DNA of 35,760 nt, taken from positions 1 through 35,760 of the forward strand of contig JAFLCT010000017.1 in the NCBI GenBank assembly GCA_017302335.1, given 5' to 3'. Shown here in pieces: positions 26,219 through 33,961 of the stretch. The notes beneath the pieces are model-generated. The model was not told the origin of the DNA and made no database searches. It saw only the letters and a list, made by a program, of their open reading frames with translations. Origin of the DNA: Caulobacterales bacterium (GTDB taxonomy: Bacteria; Pseudomonadota; Alphaproteobacteria; Caulobacterales; Caulobacteraceae). How positions within the stretch are numbered: the first letter of the stretch is position 1; each line of letters starts with the position of its first letter. The position numbers were made by a program, and so were the translations under genes.

Positions 26219-26496
26219 CAGTTTTCGATCTTGAGGCTGACGATCAGTGGCAGCGAACCGGGGTCGGCTCCACCGAACTCGTCGATATGAACGTGAGCGC
26301 CGGGAGACGTCTTGGATGCGACGTCGAGGCACTGGCTGGCGAAGTAGATCAGGCCGTTGGGACCGCCCTCGATCATGACCTCCTTATCGCCGTCAAAAAT
26401 GCTCGTCTTGAGCGAGTCCAAGGGCAACTCGCCCTCTGCTAGGAGCGACTGAAGCTGGGCGTTGATCTCAGCGAGCTTGGTGCGAAAATCCGTCAC
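26218..26496 (-). CDS. Imm32-like small protein inserted between sufB and sufC
   Basis: A 92-residue protein that starts with GTG in a 4-nt overlap with the sufB stop and ends with a 1-base overlap with sufC. It has an N-terminal helix ('[16 protein letters not shown]') and then a core: '[21 protein letters not shown]', 'GAHVHIDEF' and '[10 protein letters not shown]'. This order (E-G...GL..LA, then H-x-H-x-D, then a strand) is what I recall of the Imm32 immunity family found beside polymorphic toxins. GC is about 59% by hand count against roughly 68-77% in adjacent lines of sufB and sufC, and it uses codons such as CTA, GCA and TTT rare around it. No toxin gene is near. The function is unknown; the immunity assignment is by pattern only. 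Confidence 0.75.
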
Positions 26497-27959
26497 CCCA
26501 CGCTCCCTTCCAGACTGATCGCCACCAGCTTCTGCGCCTCGACCGCGAACTCCATCGGCAGTTCCTGCAGCACGTCGCGGACGAAGCCGTTGACCAGCAG
26601 GGCCACCGCCTCCTCCTCCGACAGGCCGCGCTGGCGGGCGTAGAACAGCTGGTCCTCGCTCAGGCGCGTCGTCGTCGCCTCGTGCTCCAGCTGGGCCGAA
26701 CCGTTGCGGGCCTCGATATAGGGCACGGTGTGCGAGCCGCAGTCCTTGCCGATGAGCAGGCTGTCGCACTGGGTGAAATTGCGCACGCCCGTCGCCTTGG
26801 GATGCACCGAAACCAGCCCGCGATAGGTCGAGTCCGACCGTCCCGCCGACACCGCCTTGGCGATGATCCGGCTGCGGCTGTTCTTGCCCAGATGCACCAT
26901 CTTGGTGCCCGTGTCGGCCTGCTGCCGGCCGTTGGTGATGGCGATGGAATAGAACTCGCCCGAGCTCTCCTCGCCCTTCAGCAGGCACGACGGATATTTC
27001 CACGTCACCGCCGAACCCGTCTCGACCTGCGTCCACGACACCTTCGACCGGTCGCCGCGGCAATCGGCGCGCTTGGTGACGAAGTTGTAGATGCCGCCCT
27101 TGCCCTCGGCGTCGCCGGGGTACCAGTTCTGCACCGTCGAATATTTGATCTCGGCGTCGTCCAGCGCCACCAGTTCGACCACGGCGGCGTGCAACTGGTT
27201 CTCGTCGCGCATCGGCGCGGTGCAGCCTTCCAGATAGGAGACATAGGCCCCCTTGTCGGCGATGATCAGGGTCCGCTCGAACTGCCCGGTCGAAGAGGCG
27301 TTGATGCGGAAATAGGTCGACAGCTCCATCGGACAGCGCACGCCCGGCGGCACATAGACGAACGACCCGTCCGAAAACACCGCGCTGTTCAGCGCCGCGA
27401 AATAGTTGTCCGACACCGGGACCACCGTCCCCAGATATTGCCGCACCAGATCAGGATATTCGCGCAAGGCCTCGGAAATCGGCATGAAGATCACGCCGAC
27501 GGCCGCCAGTTCCTTCTTGAAGGTGGTGACCACGCTGACCGAGTCGAACACGGCGTCGACCGCATAGCGCGGCGCCCCTTCGACCCCCGCCAGCACCTCC
27601 TGCTCCTTCAGCGGGATGCCCAGCTTGGCGTAAACGGCCAGCAGTTCGGGATCGACCTCGTCGAGCGACTTCGGCCCCTCCTTCACCTTCGGCGCGGCGT
27701 AGTAATACAGGTCCTGATAATCGACCGGCTCATACTTCACCGAAGCCCAGGTCGGCTCCTCCATCGCCTGCCAGCGCTCGAAGGCGGCCAGGCGCCATTC
27801 CAACATCCACTCCGGCTCGCCCTTCTTCTCGGAGATGAAGCGCACGATGTCGGCGTTCAGCCCCTTGGGCGCGAACTCGGTCTCGATGTCCGAGGTGAAG
27901 CCGTGCTCGTACTTCTCCAGCGCGGCGACGGCGTCGATGGTTTCCCTGACGGCGGCCAT
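26493..27959 (-). CDS. sufB: SufB, Fe-S scaffold subunit
   Basis: SufB is the scaffold on which the nascent cluster is built. The 488-residue protein has the SufB N-terminal region ('[17 protein letters not shown]'), a long beta-helix core and the C-terminal '[28 protein letters not shown]'. The catalytic Cys region around '[16 protein letters not shown]' is present. The start ATG overlaps the stop of the upstream desulfurase gene (TGATG) and the frame is open further upstream. It is the third gene of the operon. Confidence 0.96.
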   Translation of the reverse strand: MAAVRETIDAVAALEKYEHGFTSDIETEFAPKGLNADIVRFISEKKGEPEWMLEWRLAAFERWQAMEEPTWASVKYEPVDYQDLYYYAAPKVKEGPKSLDEVDPELLAVYAKLGIPLKEQEVLAGVEGAPRYAVDAVFDSVSVVTTFKKELAAVGVIFMPISEALREYPDLVRQYLGTVVPVSDNYFAALNSAVFSDGSFVYVPPGVRCPMELSTYFRINASSTGQFERTLIIADKGAYVSYLEGCTAPMRDENQLHAAVVELVALDDAEIKYSTVQNWYPGDAEGKGGIYNFVTKRADCRGDRSKVSWTQVETGSAVTWKYPSCLLKGEESSGEFYSIAITNGRQQADTGTKMVHLGKNSRSRIIAKAVSAGRSDSTYRGLVSVHPKATGVRNFTQCDSLLIGKDCGSHTVPYIEARNGSAQLEHEATTTRLSEDQLFYARQRGLSEEEAVALLVNGFVRDVLQELPMEFAVEAQKLVAISLEGSVG

Positions 27960-29089
27960 CAGACGGCTTCCGTCACGGTCTGGGCCGCGCGGGCGGCGCG
28001 CGCGTTCCAGGCCGCGATCCAGGCGTCGGCGAACCGCATCCAGTCCGCCTCGGTCGTGCCCCAGCCGCCGGTGACGCGGATGGCGTGGGTGGCCACGTCT
28101 TCCAGCCCCATGGCCAGCATGGTCTTGGACGGCTTGGTCTTGCCCGACGAACAGGCGCTGCCCGCCGACACCATGACGCCCGCCAGATCCAGGGCGATCA
28201 GTTGCTGCGGGCTGTCCCAGCCCGGGGCGGCCATGAACAGGGTGTTGGGCAGTCGCGGCGCACGTTCGCCCACGATCACGGCGCCGGCCGCCTGGACCCG
28301 CGCCTGGGCGGCGTCGCGCCAGGCCGAGTGGTCCTGGGCCATGTCGCGCATCGCACATTGGGCCGCGACGCCGAAGGCGACGATGCCGGGGGTGTTCTCG
28401 GTGCCCGCGCGCAAGCCCCGCTCCTGGCCCGCGCCGTGCAGGATGCGCACCGCCTCGCGACCCGGCTTCAGGACCAGCGCCCCGGCGCCCTGCAAGCCGC
28501 CCAGCTTGTGGCTCGACAGGGTCAGGGTGTCGGCGTCCAGGGCGCGCATATCGACCGCAACCTTGCCCGCCGACTGGATGGCGTCGACGTGCAGCCAGCC
28601 GTCCGCCGCCCGCACCAGCGCCGCCACGGTCTCGATCGGCTGGATCACGCCGCTTTCGTTATTGGCGTGATGCACGGCCACCACCGCCCGGCCGGGCCGC
28701 TTCAACGCCTCGACCAGCCAATCCAGATCGACCACGCCGTCGGCGTCGACCGGCCAGGTCTCGACCGGGGCGCCCGACATGGCGGCCGCCTCGGCCACAC
28801 AGGGATGTTCGGTCGCCGAGACGATCAATCGCTCGCAACCGCCAGCCAGGGCGCTGGCGACGCCCTGGGCGTTCGATTCCGTGCCGCCGGACGAAAAGAT
28901 CACAGCCGTCGCGTCGACGCCGACCAGATCGGCGACCCGCGCCCGCGCGGTCTCGACCCCGGCCCGCGCGCGACGGCCCCAGGCGTGCACCGCATTGGGG
29001 TTGCCGCCATTGGCCATCACCTCGGCCACGGCCGTCTGAACCTCGGGCCGGACCAGGGCGGTGGCGTTGTAATCCAGATAGACGCTCAC
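27959..29089 (-). CDS. Cysteine desulfurase, IscS/NifS class
   Basis: A 376-residue PLP enzyme of the group I desulfurase class, unlike SufS in the same operon. The PLP Lys is in '[14 protein letters not shown]', the His that stacks on PLP is in '[10 protein letters not shown]', and the catalytic Cys is in '[14 protein letters not shown]', the loop form of IscS and NifS. It would also release sulfur from cysteine. The GTG start overlaps the iscR stop by 4 nt (GTGA). The operon position just after iscR matches iscS in other systems, but no iscU or fdx follows. The window alone does not show whether it is IscS or a divergent NifS-like protein. Confidence 0.9.
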   Translation of the reverse strand: MSVYLDYNATALVRPEVQTAVAEVMANGGNPNAVHAWGRRARAGVETARARVADLVGVDATAVIFSSGGTESNAQGVASALAGGCERLIVSATEHPCVAEAAAMSGAPVETWPVDADGVVDLDWLVEALKRPGRAVVAVHHANNESGVIQPIETVAALVRAADGWLHVDAIQSAGKVAVDMRALDADTLTLSSHKLGGLQGAGALVLKPGREAVRILHGAGQERGLRAGTENTPGIVAFGVAAQCAMRDMAQDHSAWRDAAQARVQAAGAVIVGERAPRLPNTLFMAAPGWDSPQQLIALDLAGVMVSAGSACSSGKTKPSKTMLAMGLEDVATHAIRVTGGWGTTEADWMRFADAWIAAWNARAARAAQTVTEAV

Positions 29090-29568
29090 GCCGCCGCTCC
29101 CACTTGGTTGTTCGCCGTGACCGAACGGCGCCGTGCGCCGGTGCGGTTCATGACCACGTCCTCCAGCGACACCGCCGCCAGGAAGGCCTGGATCTCCTCG
29201 CCCAGGTCCTCCCACAGGTCGTGGGTGATGCAGCGCTCGCCGGCCATCATGCAGCCCTTGGGCGAGGAATGGGCCGCACAGCGCGTCGCCCGGATCGGTT
29301 CGTCCACCGCCAGCACGATCTCGGCCACCGAGGTTTCATGGGCGCCGCGCGCCAAACGGTATCCGCCGCCAGGCCCCCGCACGCTGCGCACCAGGCCGCC
29401 CTTGCGCAGCCGCGCGAACAACTGCTCCAGATAGCTCAGCGAAATCTCTTGTCGGGTCGCGATCTCGGCCAGGGACACGGCGCGCCCCTCGCCCGTGGGA
29501 TTGCGGCCGTTCTTGGCCAGATCGGCCATCGCCATCACGGCGTATCGTCCCTTCGTCGACAGGCGCAT
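29086..29568 (-). CDS. iscR: IscR/Rrf2-family regulator
   Basis: A 160-residue Rrf2-type winged-helix regulator, with the wHTH in residues 1-80 ('STKGRYAVMAMADLA', 'SLSYLEQLFARLRKGGLV') and the Fe-S-binding cysteine triad C97, C106 and C113. The cysteine spacing (8 and 6 residues between) differs from E. coli IscR (5 and 5) but fits a [2Fe-2S] site. IscR senses cluster demand and represses its own operon when loaded. It leads the ten-gene minus-strand operon, and a matching half-site with a promoter lies about 85 bp upstream of its start. Confidence 0.92.
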   Translation of the reverse strand: MRLSTKGRYAVMAMADLAKNGRNPTGEGRAVSLAEIATRQEISLSYLEQLFARLRKGGLVRSVRGPGGGYRLARGAHETSVAEIVLAVDEPIRATRCAAHSSPKGCMMAGERCITHDLWEDLGEEIQAFLAAVSLEDVVMNRTGARRRSVTANNQVGAAA

Positions 29569-29651
29569 CGCGGAGTCCTCAAAAATTGCGCGCTTTGCCG
29601 GGCGCCTGTGCTAAGACGCCCGCCTTCGCAGGCGAACCGGCGCGCGTGGCG

Positions 29652-29684
29652 GACTTAGAAAGTCCGAGCGGCGTGGTCAAGTAT
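29652..29684 (-). promoter_or_regulatory. Predicted suf operon promoter with IscR-like site
   Basis: On the minus strand, TTGACC (29675-29680) and TCTAAGTC (29652-29659) are spaced 15 bp. They resemble the alphaproteobacterial -35/-10 pattern. The minus-strand ATACTTGAC (29676-29684) exactly matches the left half of the E. coli type 1 IscR consensus ATASYYGAC, while the right half (29660-29669) fits at about five of ten positions. A GGACTT-AGA-AAGTCC inverted repeat (29651-29665) overlaps the -10. Together they suggest IscR-type autoregulation of the operon; the exact binding site is not proven. Confidence 0.5.
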
Positions 29685-29721
29685 TACGCGGCTGCGAAAC
29701 GACAGTTGAGACGGGACACCC

Positions 29722-30372
29722 ATGCCTGAAGTCATTTTGCCCGGCGCCTCGGGCCGCATCGAAGGCCGTTATTCGCCGGGCAAGCGCCCGAACGCCCCCA
29801 TCGCCTTGATTCTGCACCCGCATCCCAAGGCGGGCGGGCACATGAACAATCCGGTGGCGGTGACCCTGCACCAATTGTTCGTCAAACGCGGCTTCGCCAC
29901 CCTACGCTACAACTCCAGAGGCGTCGGAAAGTCGCAGGGCGAGTTCGACAGCGGCATCGGCGAACTGGCCGACGCGGCCACAGCTCTGGACTGGCTGCAA
30001 GCCAACAACCCCGCCGCCAGCCAGACCTGGGTCGCCGGTTATCAGTTCGGGGCCTATATCGGTATGCAGCTTCTGATGCGCCGACCGGAAACCGACGGCT
30101 TCATCTCGGTCTCGCCGCCGTCCAACATCTACGACTTCAGCTTCCTGGCCCCGTGCCCGGCCTCAGGCCTGTTCCTGCACGGCACGGCCGACACCATCGT
30201 GCCGCCGATCGAGGTCGAGCGCGTGGTCAACAAGCTGCGCACGCAAAAGGGCATCGTCATCGACTACGAACTGGAAGAGGGCGCCACCCACTTCTGGCAG
30301 GACCACATCGACGCCGTCGACCGCCGCGTCGGGGCCTATCTGGACAAGCGCCTGGAAGAGAACCCGGCTTAA
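29722..30372 (+). CDS. Alpha/beta hydrolase-fold protein
   Basis: A 216-residue cytoplasmic protein of the alpha/beta hydrolase fold. It has the oxyanion region 'LHPHPKAGGHMNNP', 'RYNSRGVGKSQGEFD' and the acid 'HGTADTIVPP', with a C-terminal His in 'GATHFW'. The usual nucleophile elbow G-x-S-x-G is 'GYQFG', with Gln at residue 108 (CAG 30043-30045). The catalytic Ser is thus absent, so hydrolase activity is doubtful. The protein may be an inactive or differently working relative. GGGACA lies before the ATG. It is divergent from iscR and convergent with the NamZ gene. Confidence 0.85.
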   Translation: MPEVILPGASGRIEGRYSPGKRPNAPIALILHPHPKAGGHMNNPVAVTLHQLFVKRGFATLRYNSRGVGKSQGEFDSGIGELADAATALDWLQANNPAASQTWVAGYQFGAYIGMQLLMRRPETDGFISVSPPSNIYDFSFLAPCPASGLFLHGTADTIVPPIEVERVVNKLRTQKGIVIDYELEEGATHFWQDHIDAVDRRVGAYLDKRLEENPA

Positions 30373-30377
30373 GTGAT

Positions 30378-30398
30378 CCCTCCTCCGATGGGAGAGGG
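30378..30398. terminator. Hairpin between convergent genes
   Basis: CCCTCCTCC (30378-30386) pairs with GGGAGAGGG (30390-30398) around a GAT loop, with one mismatch and one G-T pair. It fills nearly all of the gap between the hydrolase stop and the NamZ stop. It could work in both directions; there is no T-run. The sequence resembles a dispersed palindrome of alphaproteobacteria ('CCCTCTCC..GGAGAGGG'). Confidence 0.55.
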
Positions 30399-31601
30399 TC
30401 AATACCTCAGATATTTGCGCCGCTCTTCCACCCACGCCGCTTCGTCCGGCCCGGCGACCGCATCCAGATCGCCCGCTTGCGCGGCCCGGTCATCGACCCA
30501 CTCCCGCAGCGCCGCGCCGCCGTTGATGGTGTCGATCGGCAGTTTGCCGAAGGCGTATTCATACGGGAAATCCCGCCACAGGTCGTAGTCGGGATACAGG
30601 TTTCGTATCGCCTTGAACCCCGCGGCCTGCACCCGCCAGGGCTTAAAGGCGTGGTGGTCATAGACCGGGTCCTCGCAATGGATCTGCACGCCTGAACACA
30701 GCTCGCCGACGTGTTTGTGGAAGGTCGGCTCGAACCAGATGTCGCGCAGCACGCAGCCGTCCAGCCAGGCCGGCGCGATCCGCCGCATCTCGGCGATCAC
30801 CGCCCGCGCGTCGATGTCGGGCGCCCCGAACAGCTCCAGCGGCCGCGTCGTGCCCCGCCCCTCCGACAGGGTCGCCCCCTCGATCATCACCGTGCCGGCA
30901 TAGGCCCTGGCCATCGACAGGTTCGGCGCATTGGGGCTGGGGTTGACCCAGGCCCTCTGGCCCAGCGGCCAGCCGTATCCCGGCGCGGCCTCGGGGTCAT
31001 AGCCCTGCATCTCGATAACCCGATAAGCCACGTCGATCTTGAAATGATCGACGAACCAACGGCCCATCTCGCCCAGCGTCAGCCCGTGGCGCATCGGCAT
31101 CGGCCCGGCGCCGACGAAACTCTCCCAGCCCGGTTTCAGCGTCGTGCCTTCGACCGGTCGTCCGGCGGGGTTGGGCCGGTCCAGAACCCAGACCTCCTTG
31201 CCGTGCTCGGCCGCCGCCTCCAGCACGTACAGCAGGGTCGTCACGAAGGTGTAGATGCGGCAGCCCAGGTCTTGCAGGTCGATCAGGATGACGTCGAACG
31301 TCTCCATCCACTGACCGCGCGGCCGCCGCACCTCGCCGTACAGGCTGAACACCGGCACGCCGTGCACCGGATCGATGTAGTCCGGGCTTTCCATCATATT
31401 GTCCTGCAGATCGCCCTTCATGCCGTGCTGCGGCCCGAAGGCGGCGCTCAGTGCGATCTCGGGACAGGCGGCCAGCGCGTCCATCGAATGGGTCAGGTCC
31501 GCCGTCACCGAGGCCGGATGGCCCAGGATCGCCACCCGCCTGCCCTTCAGCGGCGCCCGCAGCGCGGGATCGGACAACAGACGATCGACGCCGAACTTCA
31601 T
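30399..31601 (-). CDS. NamZ/DUF1343 exo-beta-N-acetylmuramidase-like protein
   Basis: A 400-residue protein of the DUF1343 (YbbC/NamZ) family. NamZ removes terminal N-acetylmuramic acid from muropeptides or peptidoglycan fragments. The N-terminal Rossmann-like part holds 'AAFGPQHGMKG' and 'IDLQDLGCRIYTFVTTL', and 'DRPNPAGRP' follows. The C-terminal part has 'ISEGRGTTRPLELFGAP'-like residues ('TLSEGRGTTRPLELFG') and 'GVQIHCEDP'. No signal peptide is evident, so it likely acts on recycled fragments in the cytoplasm. The ATG overlaps the stop of the upstream DOMON-like gene (ATGA). Confidence 0.92.
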   Translation of the reverse strand: MKFGVDRLLSDPALRAPLKGRRVAILGHPASVTADLTHSMDALAACPEIALSAAFGPQHGMKGDLQDNMMESPDYIDPVHGVPVFSLYGEVRRPRGQWMETFDVILIDLQDLGCRIYTFVTTLLYVLEAAAEHGKEVWVLDRPNPAGRPVEGTTLKPGWESFVGAGPMPMRHGLTLGEMGRWFVDHFKIDVAYRVIEMQGYDPEAAPGYGWPLGQRAWVNPSPNAPNLSMARAYAGTVMIEGATLSEGRGTTRPLELFGAPDIDARAVIAEMRRIAPAWLDGCVLRDIWFEPTFHKHVGELCSGVQIHCEDPVYDHHAFKPWRVQAAGFKAIRNLYPDYDLWRDFPYEYAFGKLPIDTINGGAALREWVDDRAAQAGDLDAVAGPDEAAWVEERRKYLRY

Positions 31602-32098
31602 GGCAGCTCCAGCACGAAGGATGAGGGATGATGAAAGTCCGGCTTATCCGACGGATGCGCCAGCGCCCAATAGGAAATGCGGCCGTCGATCTCCTCGATG
31701 ACGGCGGACAGGCCCAGCGTCGTCGCGCCCGGCGGCAGGTCGATCACCGCCTCCAGGCCGACGTAATCCGCACCGCCGTCCAGCAAGGGCGGCTCGGCCG
31801 TCTCCGCCGCCTCGGCCATGCCCGCGCGATAGCCGTCGAACCGATAGCTGGCCCACTGCCCCGAAGGCGACAGGTTGAACTCGCGGTATCCGTCCGCCGT
31901 CCGCACGAAGACCTCGAAACAGGTGGACTTCCAAAGACCGTCGGCGCGGCCCTGAGCGGGCGTGGGCCATTGCAGGCTGTCGACATCGCCCTCGGTGACA
32001 TAGCGCAGCCATAGGCGCGCGCCGCGTCGCTCGCCCTCGACCGTGATCTCGATGTCCGGTCCCAGCGTCGTCGGATGAGGTTTCAACGTCACGCGCAT
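31598..32098 (-). CDS. DOMON-like domain protein
   Basis: A 166-residue beta-rich protein. It has the family pattern 'RYVTEGDVDSLQWP', 'RADGLWKSTCFEVFV' and 'YREFNLSPSGQWASYRFDGYR', ending 'YWALAHPSDKPDFHHPSSFVLEL'. Such DOMON-like proteins are predicted sugar- or haem-binding beta-sandwiches, and bacterial members of this type have no assigned role. The long upstream frame continues past 33 kb, but the ATG at 32098 starts the conserved domain. It overlaps the NamZ gene by 4 nt (ATGA), which suggests a joint role, perhaps in cell-wall sugar recycling. Confidence 0.85.
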   Translation of the reverse strand: MRVTLKPHPTTLGPDIEITVEGERRGARLWLRYVTEGDVDSLQWPTPAQGRADGLWKSTCFEVFVRTADGYREFNLSPSGQWASYRFDGYRAGMAEAAETAEPPLLDGGADYVGLEAVIDLPPGATTLGLSAVIEEIDGRISYWALAHPSDKPDFHHPSSFVLELP

Positions 32099-32119
32099 CC
32101 GCCTTCGATGACCGCCCGC

Positions 32120-32133
32120 TTGACGCCGGTCAA
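32120..32133. promoter_or_regulatory. Palindrome upstream of tyrS and the DOMON-like gene
   Basis: TTGAC-GCCG-GTCAA is a perfect 5-bp inverted repeat between the divergent DOMON-like and tyrS genes. Each arm is also a TTGAC -35-like element on its own strand. It could be an operator or part of a divergent promoter region. No convincing -10 element goes with it on the plus strand. Confidence 0.3.
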
Positions 32134-32296
32134 CGCCCGACCGTATCCAGGCGCCATGATCGCCCAGCGCGCCCTCGCCGCCCCCCTCTATTACCGCCCG
32201 TCGTTCTGACGCGCGGCCGCGATCCCTTGCGCCGCCTTTACGCCGGCGCACTCCCCTGAAGACGCCCGCCGGCTTCCCTGCTAACGGAGCCGAACC

Positions 32297-33556
32297 ATGA
32301 CCGACACCGCCTTCAAATCCGACTTCCTGAAGACGCTCCGCGACCGGGGCTACATCCATCAGATCACCCATCCGGCCGAGCTGGACGCGGCGGCGAGCAG
32401 CGGCGTGATCGCCGCCTACATCGGTTTCGACGCCACCGCGCCGTCGCTGCACGTCGGCAGCCTGATCCAGATCATGATGCTGCGTCGGCTCCAGCAGACG
32501 GGCCACAAGCCCATCGTCCTGATGGGCGGCGGCACGACCAAGGTCGGCGACCCGACCGGCAAGGACGCCTCGCGCCCGCAACTGACCGACGCGCTGATCC
32601 AGGCCAACATCGCCTCGATCAAGACCGTCTTCGCCAAATTCCTGACCTTCGGGGACGGGCCGACCGACGCGGTCATGGTGGACAACGACGAGTGGCTGTC
32701 GCGCTTCGGCTACGTCGAATTCCTGCGCGACTTCGGAACCCAGTTCACGGTCAACCGGATGCTGGCCTTCGACTCGGTCAAGCTGCGGCTGGAGCGCGAA
32801 CAGCCGATGACCTTCCTGGAATTCAACTATATGTTGATGCAGTCGGTGGACTTCCTGGAGCTGAACCGTCGCCTGAACGTGACCATGCAGATGGGCGGCT
32901 CGGATCAGTGGGGCAACATCGTCTCGGGCGTTGATCTGGTGCGCCGGAATGAAGGCCGCACCGCCTTCGGCCTGACCACCCCCCTGCTGACCACCGCATC
33001 CGGCGGCAAGATGGGCAAGACGGCGCAAGGTGCGGTCTGGCTGAACGCCGACCAATTGTCGCCCTACGATTACTGGCAGTTCTGGCGCAACGTCGACGAC
33101 GCCGACGTCGGCCGCTTCCTGCGCCTGTTCACCGACGTGCCGCTGGACGAGATCGCTCGACTGGAGACGCTGGACGGCGCCGGGATCAACGACGCCAAGA
33201 AAGCCCTGGCCGACGCCGCTACGACCCTGCTGCACGGCGCGGACGAGGCGGCCAAGGCGCGATCCAAGTCGGAGGCCAGTTTCGAGCGAGGCGACACCTC
33301 AGTTCTCGACGTTGTCGACTTCGACTGGTCAGGCGGGCAAGACTGGGTAGTGCGCACTCCGGAGTCTCTGGTTCACGCTGCCGGTATATCGTCGATGAAA
33401 GACGCCAAACGATCCATCGCTAACCATGAGATCAAGATCAACGGCGTATTGGTGGACGGCAACGAGCGTTACGTGCGCGAAGATATCGACCCGCAGACCG
33501 GGGCCTTCCTCGTCCAGAAGGGCAAAAAGACATCCAAGTTGGTGCGTCCAACATAA
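32297..33556 (+). CDS. tyrS: Tyrosyl-tRNA synthetase
   Basis: TyrS charges tRNA-Tyr with tyrosine. It is a 419-residue class I synthetase with the HIGH-type motif 'HVGS' (52-55), 'QMGGSDQWGNI' and the KMSKS-type loop 'KMGKT' (238-242). The C-terminal S4 RNA-binding domain ('SIANHEIKINGVLVD') is present. GGAG lies about 8 nt before the ATG. The last ~255 bases (from about 33300), which encode the S4 end, have lower GC (about 56% by hand count) than the start of the gene and contain the rare codon ATA. Confidence 0.96.
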   Translation: MTDTAFKSDFLKTLRDRGYIHQITHPAELDAAASSGVIAAYIGFDATAPSLHVGSLIQIMMLRRLQQTGHKPIVLMGGGTTKVGDPTGKDASRPQLTDALIQANIASIKTVFAKFLTFGDGPTDAVMVDNDEWLSRFGYVEFLRDFGTQFTVNRMLAFDSVKLRLEREQPMTFLEFNYMLMQSVDFLELNRRLNVTMQMGGSDQWGNIVSGVDLVRRNEGRTAFGLTTPLLTTASGGKMGKTAQGAVWLNADQLSPYDYWQFWRNVDDADVGRFLRLFTDVPLDEIARLETLDGAGINDAKKALADAATTLLHGADEAAKARSKSEASFERGDTSVLDVVDFDWSGGQDWVVRTPESLVHAAGISSMKDAKRSIANHEIKINGVLVDGNERYVREDIDPQTGAFLVQKGKKTSKLVRPT

Positions 33557-33557
33557 T

Positions 33558-33589
33558 CCGTGCATCCCCGCGAAAGCGGGGACCCAGTG
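33558..33589 (+). repeat. 32-bp palindromic repeat, copy 1
   Basis: The element contains the stem CCCCGC (33566-33571) and GCGGGG (33576-33581) around a GAAA tetraloop. The reverse complement of the copy at 33914-33945 matches it at 27 of 32 positions. It begins 2 nt after the tyrS stop and could also terminate tyrS transcription. Elements of this type are read as 'HPRESGDPV' in one frame and are scattered in alphaproteobacterial genomes. Confidence 0.85.
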
Positions 33590-33607
33590 AGAGCCACGCG
33601 CACCGTC

Positions 33608-33961
33608 ATGGCCTTCTTCACCTACATCCTCGCCAGTGGACGGAACGGCACCCTCTATGTCGGCTCCACCGACGACCTTTTGAGGCGCGTGGCCGAACAC
33701 AAGGATAAGACCTACAAGGGTTTCACGGCGAAACATGGCATCGACCAACTCGTCTGGTTCGAGTTTCACGACACCCGTGAAGCCGCCTTCCGACGCGAAC
33801 GTCAGATCAAGAAATGGCTGCGCGTCTGGAAGCTGGAGATGATCGAGAAAACCAATCCCGGCTGGCGCGACCTGTTCGAGGAAACGCGGCTGGGCGGTCT
33901 GGTTGACGCCAAGGACTGGATCCCCGCTTCCGCGGGGATGAGCGGAGAAGAAGATGCCTGA
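33608..33961 (+). CDS. GIY-YIG nuclease family protein
   Basis: A 117-residue single-domain GIY-YIG nuclease (UPF0213/YhbQ-like). It has the two short strands 'TYIL' and 'LYVGST' that make the GIY-YIG motif. These are followed by the Arg of 'LLRRVAEHK' and the acidic 'EAAFRRERQIKKW'. The proteins cut DNA in vitro in some cases, but no role is settled. The last residues ('WIPASAGMSGEEDA') are encoded by the downstream palindromic repeat, so the gene's end was extended by it. The ATG at 33608 fits the family. GC is about 57%. The stop overlaps the start of bcp by 8 nt. Confidence 0.9.
   Translation: MAFFTYILASGRNGTLYVGSTDDLLRRVAEHKDKTYKGFTAKHGIDQLVWFEFHDTREAAFRRERQIKKWLRVWKLEMIEKTNPGWRDLFEETRLGGLVDAKDWIPASAGMSGEEDA
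33914..33945 (-). repeat. 32-bp palindromic repeat, copy 2 (inverted)
   Basis: ATCCCCGC (33920-33927) and GCGGGGAT (33932-33939) form an 8-bp stem around TTCC. It is in inverted orientation to the copy at 33558-33589 and lies inside the end of the GIY-YIG gene, encoding its last residues. The two copies bracket the nuclease gene. Confidence 0.85.

Noticed and set aside
31598-33235. A 545-codon minus-strand frame including the DOMON-like gene
   Set aside because: Only residues from 32098 onward match a protein family; the upstream part is antisense to tyrS.
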